A stretch of DNA of 44,352 bases from Gammaproteobacteria bacterium (GCA_026399205.1 JAPLRL010000006.1:1-44352); one strand, 5' to 3'; positions 35,760 to 43,865 are shown, counted from the stretch's first letter. The notes: generated by a model from the sequence alone, not told the origin. A program made the numbers and translations.

Positions 35760-36587
35760 ATGAGCCATTACAAATCAAAAACTAATCCAGCACAAATGTT
35801 TACCATCGCATGGCTCCACCGCGGTCTTATTTATCAACTCACTAAGCGTGAAATCTTAACAAAATATCGCGGATCATTTGCAGGTTTATTCTGGGCATTG
35901 CTATCTCCCCTTCTCATGTTGAGCCTTTATACTGTCGTTTTTAGTATTTTTATGCGTGCGCGCTGGGCTGGAGCCGGGCTAGATAATAAGCTCATGTACG
36001 CCCTCCTTATTTACGCAGGTCTCATCAACTTTAATTTCTTCTTTGAATGTATCAGCAGAGCACCAACCTTGATTGTAACTAATCCGGGTTTTGTAAAAAA
36101 AATTATTTTTCCTTTAGAAATATATCCATGGGTGCTTATCGGATCAGCTCTTTTTCAGATGATCATTAATACCGTCATCCTCTCTTTATTTTGTTTATTA
36201 TTGTTAGGGAAACTTTATGCGACTATTTTGCTACTCCCTATTCTGTTAATACCTTTCATTCTGGTCACGCTGGGCATGAGCTGGTTTCTTTGCTCAATTG
36301 GCGTATATGTAAGAGATATTAATCTTGCGATGACCTTTATCGCACAAGTCACCATGTATCTCTCACCTATTTTTTATGCGACAACCGTACTCCCACAAAA
36401 ACTCCAGCAGGCAATCTTGATCAACCCTTTAACTTATATCATTGAACAAACAAGAAATGTGGTTATTTTTGGCCAATTGCCACAGTGGCCTGGGTTTTTT
36501 GTTTATTTTACTGTCAGTTTATGTGTAGCCTGGTTGGGGTTTCTTTGGTTTCAAAAAACTAAAAGTGGATTTGCTGATGTTCTTTAA
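35760..36587 (+). CDS. wzm: O-antigen/polysaccharide ABC exporter permease, Wzm type (intact)
   Basis: 275 residues, ABC-2 membrane fold. The N-terminal amphipathic helix and ILTKYRGSFAGLFW precede six hydrophobic segments (about 32-55, 70-90, 110-140, 145-170, 177-200, 238-258), with INPLTYIIEQTRN before the last. Normal length for Wzm. It forms the channel of a Wzm-Wzt exporter that moves undecaprenyl-linked chains across the inner membrane. The only Wzt in the window is 32 kb away on the other strand. A broken paralogue lies at 6006. It is followed after 87 bases by an O-acyltransferase gene. Confidence 0.93.
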   Translation: MSHYKSKTNPAQMFTIAWLHRGLIYQLTKREILTKYRGSFAGLFWALLSPLLMLSLYTVVFSIFMRARWAGAGLDNKLMYALLIYAGLINFNFFFECISRAPTLIVTNPGFVKKIIFPLEIYPWVLIGSALFQMIINTVILSLFCLLLLGKLYATILLLPILLIPFILVTLGMSWFLCSIGVYVRDINLAMTFIAQVTMYLSPIFYATTVLPQKLQQAILINPLTYIIEQTRNVVIFGQLPQWPGFFVYFTVSLCVAWLGFLWFQKTKSGFADVL

Positions 36588-36674
36588 TAAACCTAAAATC
36601 GAAACTTGTACACCTTTCTGAAAAATGGCAAAATTAGACAAATAAAAATACTCAACAAACATGGGATGTAAAAC

Positions 36675-38666
36675 TTGCAGTTTGATTTAAATCCTAGCGG
36701 ATGCAAGACTTCAATTTCCCCCTATAGACCAGAACTCGACGGCCTTAGAGCATTAGCTGTCATCAGTGTTATCATCAACCACTTTAATAAAGACCTTCTA
36801 CCTAGCGGTTACTTAGGCGTTGACATCTTCTTTGTTATTTCAGGATATGTCATATCCTTATCACTAGTGAATCAACTGACAAAAGGTTTTAATGATTTTA
36901 TTTTAGATTTTTACACAAAACGCATCAAACGGCTACTTCCTGCTCTTGTCTTCTGTGTTGTTCTCACCGGGTTTATGATTTGGTTAATTAATCCTACACC
37001 TGGCACGTCACTCACGACGGGAATCTGTGCGCTTTTTGGCATATCAAACCTCTACCTACTGTCACAAGCGAACGATTATTTTGCTGCTTCCTCTGAGGTT
37101 AATGTGTTTACTCAAACTTGGTCATTAGGTGTTGAGGAGCAGTTCTACTTGTTGTTTCCATTCATACTGTGGTTCACAGGGCTGAGACGCCTTAGCTCTG
37201 GTTTACGAAATATATATTGGGTAATTTCAATACTTTCGCTTCGCTCTCTCGTGGCATTTATATTTCTCAGTGGAGCAAACCAACCCGCTGCGTTTTTCTT
37301 GATGCCAACTCGCTTTTGGGAACTAGGTGCAGGCTGTTTATTATTTTTAGTTTTGCAAAACAAGAACGCATTTTTCCTAAATAATCTACGAATATTGGAT
37401 AACATCAAGGCCTACACAAAAAAAAGATTGTCAGTCATTTTTTGTGCAATAATTGCCGTTTTTTTTGTCCCTCTACAATTTTCTGTTTATGCTACCATTA
37501 CCGTGGTATTGCTTACAATGCTGCTTATTGCCTTTGCACAACCTCGAACCCCTGTCTACGCTTTTTTAACTGCCCGTCAAATCGTATATATTGGTCGTAT
37601 ATCCTATTCACTCTATCTATGGCACTGGAGCGTTTTGAGCATCAGTCGCTGGACTGTCGGTATCCATTGGTGGACTGCACCTTTTCAAATAGCTCTGATG
37701 CTGCTTTTTTCAGTAATTTCTTATCAATTTATAGAGAACCCTCTTCGACGTGCGCAGTGGTCATCCATTAATTTACTCTCTATCGGTTATGGATTAAGTG
37801 CATCATTGATATCCGCTCTCATATGCTTTGTCTTGCTCTCACAACACAATCCCAAAACCTTGATATTTTATAAATTGACTGCCCCTATATTTTTACCCAT
37901 TAAACACTCTGGTTTGCGATTTGATCTAAATTGTGTTGTAGATGGCATCACAAAGTTTTTAACAACTAACATGTTTGATAAATGCACTGTTTTACCTAGG
38001 GAAAAAAATGGAAACATGATCTGGGCGCTTGGTGATAGTCACGCAGGCCATCTTCAAGGACTACTTTATTCTTTACACGATCAAACTGGCTTAGGGATTC
38101 ATTTAATCGAAATGCCGGGACACTCTTTTCCATTGAGTCGTGATGCCACGTTTTCCGCTAGCGACATTGTTTTTGAGGAGATTAAAAACAGACTGCACTC
38201 TGGAGATATTGTTCTGCTCTCTCGTCTTTTTCTTGATAGAAGTGATAAAAGAAAAGTAAAGGATTTATCTACCTGGATTGATGATGTCGTGCAACTTGCG
38301 CAAATATTATCTTCAAAGGGTGTTCGGGTTGTCATTGTTGGCCCACCCCCTATGTTTACCTTCGAACATATCAATACCTGTATCACCTCTTGGTGGGGAA
38401 ATGACGCTTGCGATATCGATAGGGCATCAATTTCTCCGGCAATTCAAGAGGTTTATGACCTACTTGAAAAAGGTGCAACACTGCAAAGCAATATTTATAT
38501 TTTTAATCAATTTGACATTTTATGCCCTGAGAACAGTGTTAAATGTTCTCCTTTTAAAAATGGCAAGTTTCTTTTTCGTGATAAAGATCACTTAAACTCT
38601 CTGGGTTCTGCAGGCTTGACCGAACACTTTATTGCTTGGGGTCAACGTAGACACTTATTGTCTTAG
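36675..38666 (+). CDS. OafA/YrhL-type membrane O-acyltransferase with C-terminal SGNH domain
   Basis: 663 residues. The TTG at 36675 is the only start between an in-frame TAA six bases upstream and the conserved RPELDGLRAL (18-27). Acyltransferase-3 domain: ~10 membrane helices through residue 390, active-site His36 (IINHFN), LGVDIFFVISGY, FTQTWSLGVEEQFYLLFP split, and YSLYLWHW. The periplasmic SGNH part has GDSHAGHL (453-460) and DHLN (638-641), the Ser and Asp-His of the catalytic site. Such proteins O-acetylate LPS or capsule sugars; the SGNH unit transfers the acetyl group on the outer face. Follows wzm, which suits O-antigen decoration. Confidence 0.92.
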   Translation: MQFDLNPSGCKTSISPYRPELDGLRALAVISVIINHFNKDLLPSGYLGVDIFFVISGYVISLSLVNQLTKGFNDFILDFYTKRIKRLLPALVFCVVLTGFMIWLINPTPGTSLTTGICALFGISNLYLLSQANDYFAASSEVNVFTQTWSLGVEEQFYLLFPFILWFTGLRRLSSGLRNIYWVISILSLRSLVAFIFLSGANQPAAFFLMPTRFWELGAGCLLFLVLQNKNAFFLNNLRILDNIKAYTKKRLSVIFCAIIAVFFVPLQFSVYATITVVLLTMLLIAFAQPRTPVYAFLTARQIVYIGRISYSLYLWHWSVLSISRWTVGIHWWTAPFQIALMLLFSVISYQFIENPLRRAQWSSINLLSIGYGLSASLISALICFVLLSQHNPKTLIFYKLTAPIFLPIKHSGLRFDLNCVVDGITKFLTTNMFDKCTVLPREKNGNMIWALGDSHAGHLQGLLYSLHDQTGLGIHLIEMPGHSFPLSRDATFSASDIVFEEIKNRLHSGDIVLLSRLFLDRSDKRKVKDLSTWIDDVVQLAQILSSKGVRVVIVGPPPMFTFEHINTCITSWWGNDACDIDRASISPAIQEVYDLLEKGATLQSNIYIFNQFDILCPENSVKCSPFKNGKFLFRDKDHLNSLGSAGLTEHFIAWGQRRHLLS

Positions 38667-38724
38667 GTGAGTTAATCTCAACTATTTCACCCTGCCACGA
38701 CCCAACAATCACTTCACACTCCTG

Positions 38725-41343
38725 TCACGCCACATCAATCACCAGCTCCTGCGCCGCAATGCCAAGCTTACGACAATCTAAAGACTTGCTCACCTTACAA
38801 GGTACAACAGGCTTAGCAATCATAAACGTCACATCCAATTTTCCATTGGCTACAATTTTCGCAGGAATAGAGGCTTCATACCAAGCCAACGCAAGCATCG
38901 ACCAGCTTGCAACTTTATGACCATTCACCAACACATCTACATGTTGAGGTACAGCCCCACCGAGTGACATCGTTGATGCATACAGTCGTAATGATAGTGA
39001 CTTTGATTTCACTTGATTAACATTAAAACTCAACTGACTTCGAGGTCCATCTGTCCAGCGGTGAGTAGGTTCGGCTTCCGACCAACCTTGTTTAACGTAA
39101 GCTGAGACTTTGCCTTCCTGCGAAAACTGCAGGTGATCACCCAGTTGATAACTCGCAAATGAATCCACCGAGCTCACTGGATGAGTCACCTCTTCAGAAA
39201 TAACCAACTCTTGCGCGGCTATTCCCAGCTTACGACAATCCTTAGATGAGCTCACCTCACAAGGAGCTGTAGGGTGACTTACCACAAACGTCACTTCCAG
39301 TTGACCTTCTCCTACGATTTTCGCAGGAATTGAAGCCTCATACCAAGCCAAACCAAGCATTTTCCAGGTTGCGATCTTATGGCCATTAACCAGTACATCA
39401 ACATGTTGCGGCAGAGTGCCTTTAACTGGAAAGGCAGATGCTTGGAGTCGTAAAGATAACGCCTTGGATTTTGCTTGACTCACATCCAAACTAAGCCGAC
39501 TTCGCGGACCATCTGACCAGCGACGATCGGGCTCTGGTTCTCCCCAACCTTGTTTAACATAAACTGATGCATTGCCACCTTGAGAAAAATGCACGGGATC
39601 GCCTAGTGTGTAACTTGCAAATCGACTTAATTTTTTGACCGATCCCGCAGTATAGCTAATGTAATTGTTTTTCCATGCGGCAATGTCTCTGACATCGCCA
39701 TTCACAACGTACTCTGTCATCGGAGGCATGTATTTTTTATTCCATGACTCAGCCGTCCAATTATAATACAGAAAAGGTCTCTGTCTTTTGTCACTCACTT
39801 TAGATAAACGATAGTCCTGGCAATCAAATGCATCATCTTCATTTGAAAGAATACACACCACGTCAGCTAGGTGGAGTGGTCTGTTTGAGGACTCAAGCGG
39901 TGCGGTTGAATTGCTTGGTTTATATAACAACAGCGGACGTGCCCCCCCTAAAACAAGAGAAGTAATATTATTAGCCGCGCTATCATTCGCACCTTGCATA
40001 TCCATTGGCAAAAAACCTCTACCATGATCGCCAACAACAACGATTTGAGCTGAGTCATAAATACCCAACGTCTTCAAGCGTTCAAGTTTTCTGCGCAAAA
40101 GAATCAAGACACCGCGCGCTTGTCTAACATAGGACGCTCTGGTATCAGGCATGTTTTTTTCATACTCAAAATACTCATTTACTAGAGAAGGCGCATGTGT
40201 TGCCCCATAATGATAGAATTTAAATTCACCAACTCTTTCAGAGGCCACACGTGTTTGTTTCTCAAAAGCCCTTAAAAAGGCTAAATCGTAGCCAGGTTTA
40301 CCTGGTAGCAGTTTAGGGTCAGTAGCAAGCCTAGAAAAAAACCAATTATCTCCATCATAAAATGCCGGTTTAATTGTCGTTGGTAACGCGCGAAACAAAC
40401 CTCCATCGAGAATAAATAAACTTTTCGAACTAAGCCCAACCCATTTTTTGTTCAGAAACTGTTCTATGGGCGTAGGATTTGTATTAATACCATTGAAAAC
40501 CATTGGAGCCACCATAGAAATAAGACCTGCGCCATAATCTTTATCCGCATAATAATCAACAATATTTTTAACTTTATTGTTAGACTGGATCCACTCCTTT
40601 ACCGGAGTTTCATTTTTATAAGACTTACCTGTCAAGATCAGGGGCAGAGCAGCTTCTGTCGTGGGATACCCACCAACCGTATTAGGATAAAAAACAAAGC
40701 CCCGTAAAAAAGAAACCTCTTCAGGCCTTTGCAGTAAAATATCTTGAAACACATCAGATTGAAACGAATCCAACACAATTAGGATTTTATTATTGGTCTT
40801 GTGAAAGGAAAACACGCTACTTTCAACACTATCAGCATTATTTTTAAGCTGGTAATCTGAGCTCAACCAAATAGAAAAAAGTGTCCCCACCCCCAAAAGC
40901 ACCACCCCTTGAGAGATCACAATAATCGCCCTTTTAGATCGGTAAGCAATAGAAATCGCAACACCGATCAGCAAAAACCACACCACCAACTCAGCATTGG
41001 CATAAACACCCCACTTTCCCCAATCGATCTTTTGGCCATCTAAAACACCAAAATCCCAAACAAACAATTGACTTTGCACCCAAACAGACAACGCGAGCCC
41101 AACCAATAGGCCAGACATTGCGCTATACAACAAAGGCCATCGAGAAATTATCAGTAATACCCCAAAAAATAAGCCTGTCACACCAAAGAAAATTACCAGT
41201 AAAGACGAGGTCACATCACCCAAATTAGCCACATATTCAACGTGATTTTCAAGAAAAAATGCCAACGGGGAAACCAGAAAAATGATGAACGGGAGTGATA
41301 AGGCGATGAGTAGTGAATGGGGTAATGTGGTATTTTTTTTCAT
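38725..41343 (-). CDS. membrane sulfatase-fold phosphotransferase-like protein with two tandem C-terminal domains
   Basis: 872 residues. Five hydrophobic helices within 1-160, then an alkaline-phosphatase/sulfatase superfamily domain (~185-530): LIVLDSFQSD (188-197), GGYPTTEAALPLILTG with the expected nucleophile Thr228/229, ATHAP with His383, and VVGDHGRG (Asp439, His440). This set resembles LtaS/EptA-like enzymes that move phosphoglycerol or phosphoethanolamine to a surface glycan. Residues 576-715 and 729-868 are two ~140-residue copies of a beta-rich domain (GW.E.EP..RW.DGPRS, HVDVLVNGHK, LAWYEASIPAKIV, CRKLGIAAQELVI). The copies are about two-thirds identical, indicating internal duplication. 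A 5-bp microsatellite lies 13 bases before the ATG. Function on the polysaccharide is inferred. Confidence 0.83.
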   Translation of the reverse strand: MKKNTTLPHSLLIALSLPFIIFLVSPLAFFLENHVEYVANLGDVTSSLLVIFFGVTGLFFGVLLIISRWPLLYSAMSGLLVGLALSVWVQSQLFVWDFGVLDGQKIDWGKWGVYANAELVVWFLLIGVAISIAYRSKRAIIVISQGVVLLGVGTLFSIWLSSDYQLKNNADSVESSVFSFHKTNNKILIVLDSFQSDVFQDILLQRPEEVSFLRGFVFYPNTVGGYPTTEAALPLILTGKSYKNETPVKEWIQSNNKVKNIVDYYADKDYGAGLISMVAPMVFNGINTNPTPIEQFLNKKWVGLSSKSLFILDGGLFRALPTTIKPAFYDGDNWFFSRLATDPKLLPGKPGYDLAFLRAFEKQTRVASERVGEFKFYHYGATHAPSLVNEYFEYEKNMPDTRASYVRQARGVLILLRRKLERLKTLGIYDSAQIVVVGDHGRGFLPMDMQGANDSAANNITSLVLGGARPLLLYKPSNSTAPLESSNRPLHLADVVCILSNEDDAFDCQDYRLSKVSDKRQRPFLYYNWTAESWNKKYMPPMTEYVVNGDVRDIAAWKNNYISYTAGSVKKLSRFASYTLGDPVHFSQGGNASVYVKQGWGEPEPDRRWSDGPRSRLSLDVSQAKSKALSLRLQASAFPVKGTLPQHVDVLVNGHKIATWKMLGLAWYEASIPAKIVGEGQLEVTFVVSHPTAPCEVSSSKDCRKLGIAAQELVISEEVTHPVSSVDSFASYQLGDHLQFSQEGKVSAYVKQGWSEAEPTHRWTDGPRSQLSFNVNQVKSKSLSLRLYASTMSLGGAVPQHVDVLVNGHKVASWSMLALAWYEASIPAKIVANGKLDVTFMIAKPVVPCKVSKSLDCRKLGIAAQELVIDVA
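38740..39618 (-). repeat. tandem duplication of a ~140-codon C-terminal domain
   Basis: Unit 1 is encoded at 39199-39618 and unit 2 at 38740-39159, separated by a 13-codon linker. Shared blocks include VDVLVNGHK, LAWYEASIPAKIV and CRKLGIAAQELVI. Similarity is visible in both DNA and protein. Confidence 0.9.
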
Positions 41344-41355
41344 GTAATAGTTCTC

Positions 41356-41395
41356 GGGTTGGGCTGGGCTGGGCTGGGCTGGGCTGGGCTGGGCT
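41356..41395. repeat. pentanucleotide microsatellite (GGGCT), 7 perfect units plus GGGTT
   Basis: Seven perfect GGGCT units occupy 41361-41395, preceded by GGGTT. On the strand of the adjacent gene this is an AGCCC array ending 12 bases before its ATG at 41343. It occupies the place where the ribosome site and leader should be, so unit number would change spacing. Confidence 0.95.
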
Positions 41396-41491
41396 CAATT
41401 ATATCTATGTGTGATGTCCTTGCAAGTAAAATACAAACCCGCCACGTTTTAATTCATAAAGAGTATGATAAAAAGACATGGAGAAACTAAA

Positions 41492-41689
41492 ATGACACAT
41501 TTAGTTGAGAAAAAAAATGACATGATAAACAATGTGGTCAAACATTGGAAACCTATTGCGCCTGTTATTCATGAGTCTTTGACGCAAAAGGTAAGCTGAT
41601 CTATCAGATATAGCAAGTCTAGGGGGGTTTCTGAAATATTAAATGGGAAAAAAACGCTTAATTTACATCAAATGACGTTTGAAAATTAA
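41492..41689 (+). pseudogene. remnant of a HigA-type XRE antitoxin
   Basis: An open 35-codon start MTHLVEKKNDMINNVVKHW followed by KPIAPVIHES matches the N-terminus of HigA-like antitoxins (..HW..IAP.V..). After TGA at 41597 the family C-terminus can be read: DLSDIASLG in one frame, then GVSEILNGKKTLNLHQ in the next, with a break at a run of six G (41622-41627). The middle ~50 residues are deleted. No function expected. Confidence 0.75.
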
Positions 41690-41884
41690 TCCAGAACTCG
41701 GGTGTTGTACCAAAAAATTTGGCTAATCTTAATGCTGTCTCGACTGAAATGGATCGCTTGCCATTTAAAATAGCTGAGATTCTATTGGCAGGGACATGCA
41801 GTTTCAATGAAAATTGATTCTCCGACAATCCCAAATATGTGAGTTCATTGATCTTAGAATTTGACCACGATGTATTGCTCTCAT
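41658..41884 (-). pseudogene. frameshifted HigA/VapI-type XRE antitoxin
   Basis: ATG at 41884 gives MRAIHRGQILRSM, the usual opening of VapI/HigA antitoxins. The frame is then lost near 41845 and resumes as LTYLGLSENQFSLKLHV, PANRISAILNGKRSISVET and ALRLAKFFGTTPEFWINFQ before TAA at 41658. The total length is not a multiple of three, consistent with one small indel. Normally this gene follows a HigB toxin, of which nothing is seen beside it. Confidence 0.82.
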
Positions 41885-41948
41885 TTTATTCAGGATAACT
41901 CCCTCATTTAATGATAATCTACATAATGTTATTTCTTAAAAATATGGC

Positions 41949-41954
41949 TATAAT
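41949..41954 (+). promoter_or_regulatory. -10 box before the HigB-like toxin gene
   Basis: A perfect TATAAT lies 41 bases before the ATG at 41990. The best -35 at 17 bases is ATGTTA, a poor match. Confidence 0.3.
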
Positions 41955-41989
41955 CTTGTTTTTTATGACACCAGGTGCTAGTATTTAGA

Positions 41990-42510
41990 ATGGATAAAAA
42001 TAGGGCATTTAAAACTGCATGGTTTGCCAAAGCTGCAAAAAAGGCAAAAATCAACGACAGTGAGCTATACGTAGCAATTCAAGAAGTAATGGCTGGACTA
42101 TCTGTTGATTTAGGAGGTGGCGTTTTTAAAAAACGTCTCAATAATAATCAGCACCGTTCGATCATACTTGCTAAAGGTGATTGCTTTTGGATTTATGAGT
42201 ATATGTTTGCCAAAAAAGATCGCGATAACATTGATGATAATGAGTTATTAGAGTTTAGGTAACTACCCAGGTACGTCATCCTGAGCGTAGCGAAGGATCT
42301 CAATTTGACAAAGATCTAGCCAAATTCAGGAGGTCCTTCACTGCGTTCAGGATGACGTTTGTTCGTTGTGAGTGCTAATAAAAAAAACTTATCCACAACC
42401 TGAGGAGTTACGAGTTTAGAAAACTTGCAAAATTATATGCAGGACTTTCCGAAAAACAAGTTAAACAATTGGTGTGTGAACAATCATTAATAGAGATAAA
42501 CTATGAATAA
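41990..42510 (+). pseudogene. RelE/HigB-like toxin gene interrupted by a palindromic element
   Basis: The open part (to TAA 42262; GTG 41975 or ATG 41990 as start) encodes KTAWFAKAAKKAKI, EVMAGLSVDLGGGVFKKRL and YMFAKKDRDNIDDNELLEF, typical of the RelE-like HigB2 family (PF06296 type). The expected C-terminus RKLAKLYAGLSEKQVKQL and IEINYE is found after the insertion, ending at TAA 42510, eight bases inside the antitoxin gene. Removing 42259-42419 restores a continuous frame ELLEFRKLAK. As it stands the toxin lacks about 30 residues and is probably inactive. Confidence 0.85.
42242..42419. repeat. palindromic element inserted in the toxin gene, with flanking duplication
   Basis: The CGTCATCCTGAGCGT-type palindrome spans 42274-42357 (arms ~27 bp, imperfect). 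The sequence GAGTTATTAGAGTTTAG at 42242-42258 recurs as GAGTTACGAGTTTAG at 42405-42419, looking like a target-site duplication around a ~146-bp insert. Confidence 0.8.
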
Positions 42511-42832
42511 AAAAATCGAAGGTGGGTTTAAAAGTGACGCGTTTGAGGCAATACATTCTTCAGCCTCCGCGCTATTTAAAATTGGTGCTCTCGATAAAGC
42601 AACTATGCGAAACTTTGATGACTCCTGCCTGATTGTCACCCCCGAAATGAATCCAACGCAGATCAAGAAAATTAGAGAGAAAAACCATGTAAGTCAACCT
42701 GTATTCGCTCGCTATTTAAATACAAGTGAGTCAACAGTAAAAAAATGGGAGTCAGGGGCAAAACACCCTAGTGGGATGGCTCTTAAGTTGTTAGCCATGG
42801 TAAAAAAATATGGTTTACAAATTCTTGCCTAA
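42503..42832 (+). CDS. XRE-family antitoxin (HigA2-like)
   Basis: 109 residues. The C-terminal half is an HTH: PTQIKKIREKNHVSQPVFAR, then YLNTSESTVKKWESGAKHP and SGMALKLL, the pattern of HigA2/NadS-type repressors that bind their own promoter. The start overlaps the original stop of the upstream toxin gene by eight bases (ATGAATAA), the usual toxin-first HigBA2 arrangement. The gene is intact although its toxin is cut, so it may survive as a repressor or an orphan antitoxin. Confidence 0.87.
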   Translation: MNKKIEGGFKSDAFEAIHSSASALFKIGALDKATMRNFDDSCLIVTPEMNPTQIKKIREKNHVSQPVFARYLNTSESTVKKWESGAKHPSGMALKLLAMVKKYGLQILA

Positions 42833-42929
42833 GATCGCATGTTTGGCTGGTTAGCAAAAACCGGTTGGCTCAATGTTTAGCCAATTTGTTCGCGAAAACT
42901 TACGTCGAATTAATTATACCCATGGCTAA

Positions 42930-43322
42930 TCAAGCAAAACAAAAATTCAATTTTATATCCACCATATCATAGAGGGCCTGTGGAATCAGCGGACTTCGAC
43001 CCTTGCTTTTTTCGGTGCTTTTGTTAAGGGTAACAAAGCCGTAGTGCTCCATTGTACGCAAAGTACGTAACAGATTATTTGCCTTGCGACCCGTTAAGGG
43101 TTCAAGCTCAGATACAGACTTTGGCTTTTGTTCAATAATCAGTTTCAATAAATGCCTATTTTCCTCAGAAAGAACATGAGCCAAGGATCTTATGGAGCTA
43201 AACCATATTTTAGGATCATCTTTTTTAGGTTTATACTCACCTTTCGCTATAGCAATGGTATGTTTTTTAAAATCATCAAGGGACATGACACCAACGATAG
43301 CTACTTTATGTTGTGTGCTCAT
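42930..43322 (-). CDS. winged-HTH antitoxin-like regulator (TumA/HVO_A0114 type)
   Basis: 130 residues. A winged helix-turn-helix occupies about 48-110: LAHVLSEENRHLLKLIIEQ, KSVSELEPLTGRKANNLLR and TMEHYGFVTL. This matches the HVO_A0114-type DNA-binding partners encoded with DUF6516/TumE toxins. The ATG at 43322 overlaps the stop of the toxin-like gene (ATGA). Probably neutralises the partner and represses the operon. Confidence 0.78.
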   Translation of the reverse strand: MSTQHKVAIVGVMSLDDFKKHTIAIAKGEYKPKKDDPKIWFSSIRSLAHVLSEENRHLLKLIIEQKPKSVSELEPLTGRKANNLLRTLRTMEHYGFVTLNKSTEKSKGRSPLIPQALYDMVDIKLNFCFA

Positions 43323-43690
43323 TTTTCATTCTCCTTTAGCAGTGTTAATCGCTTTTCTACTCCCACCCAAAAATCTTCCACTAATTTACCCGCATTCACA
43401 TAGTGATAAGGTTGTCCCTTGTCATGCTCATCGACGTGCCAATGATCAAAAATCCTTTTTGGTGAAACCAAGCGTTTAGCACCATACTCAACCTCATGTG
43501 CATTATCAAATCCAATTATACGACGACCATACTGATCATGGAGACTTAATGAGTAACGTATCCCATTTGACCTGACTGACAAAGACGTTATGGATACCTC
43601 AAACTTTACCCACAGACCAAGTTTTTCATCTATAACCATCTTGATACCATCAAGATCAAGAAGATTTTCAAGTGTATTATCATCTTTCAT
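43319..43690 (-). CDS. TumE-like (DUF6516) toxin-family protein
   Basis: 123 residues. Recognisable DUF6516 features: an N-terminal beta hairpin LWVKFEVSI..., SNGIRYSLSLHDQYGRRIIG, FDNAHEVEYGAK, FDHWHVDE and PYHYVNAGKLVEDFW, with conserved His residues. Proteins of this family are annotated as toxins of TumE/TumA pairs. The gene is intact, directly upstream of the HTH gene, and preceded by a strong palindrome. Toxicity is inferred from family only. Confidence 0.78.
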   Translation of the reverse strand: MKDDNTLENLLDLDGIKMVIDEKLGLWVKFEVSITSLSVRSNGIRYSLSLHDQYGRRIIGFDNAHEVEYGAKRLVSPKRIFDHWHVDEHDKGQPYHYVNAGKLVEDFWVGVEKRLTLLKENEK

Positions 43691-43695
43691 ATATT

Positions 43696-43720
43696 AAATA
43701 TATCAGTTCATGATATATTT
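43696..43720. promoter_or_regulatory. 10-bp perfect inverted repeat, probable TumE/TumA operator
   Basis: AAATATATCA and TGATATATTT flank GTTCA, six bases upstream of the TumE-like start at 43690. Position and symmetry fit autorepression by the winged-HTH protein. Confidence 0.6.
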
Positions 43721-43767
43721 TGCAAGTGCTTAGAGAGTGTGCTAATTGGCATAATGGCATCAAGATT

Positions 43768-43804
43768 TTATCTTTTCTTTGTAAACTTTACTAAGAAAAG
43801 ATAA
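43768..43804. terminator. AT-rich 12-bp inverted repeat, possible bidirectional terminator
   Basis: TTATCTTTTCTT and AAGAAAAGATAA are perfect inverted arms around 13 bases. The stem is weak in G+C, so this may equally be a protein site. Confidence 0.3.
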
Positions 43805-43865
43805 TTTGATATATTTTCTTTATAAGTTAAGTTAACTCGACTTTATGAAAAATCCCCACCGCCGA

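Larger units (their letters stand above)
41344..41974. other. 631-bp zone without intact genes: microsatellite and two decayed antitoxin genes
   Basis: From left to right it holds the GGGCT array, a decayed plus-strand HigA-like gene (41492-41689), a decayed minus-strand HigA/VapI-like gene (41658-41884), and a TATAAT box at 41949-41954 before the toxin gene. The two antitoxin relics meet tail to tail near 41660-41690. Confidence 0.7.

Noticed and set aside
38667-38724. Possible terminator between the convergent acyltransferase and sulfatase-fold genes
   Set aside because: Only short, imperfect complementarity (AGGTGA/TTCACC) and no T run.
43152-43479. Plus-strand frames opposite the TumE/TumA-type pair
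   Set aside because: Antisense shadows of two recognisable overlapping minus-strand genes.
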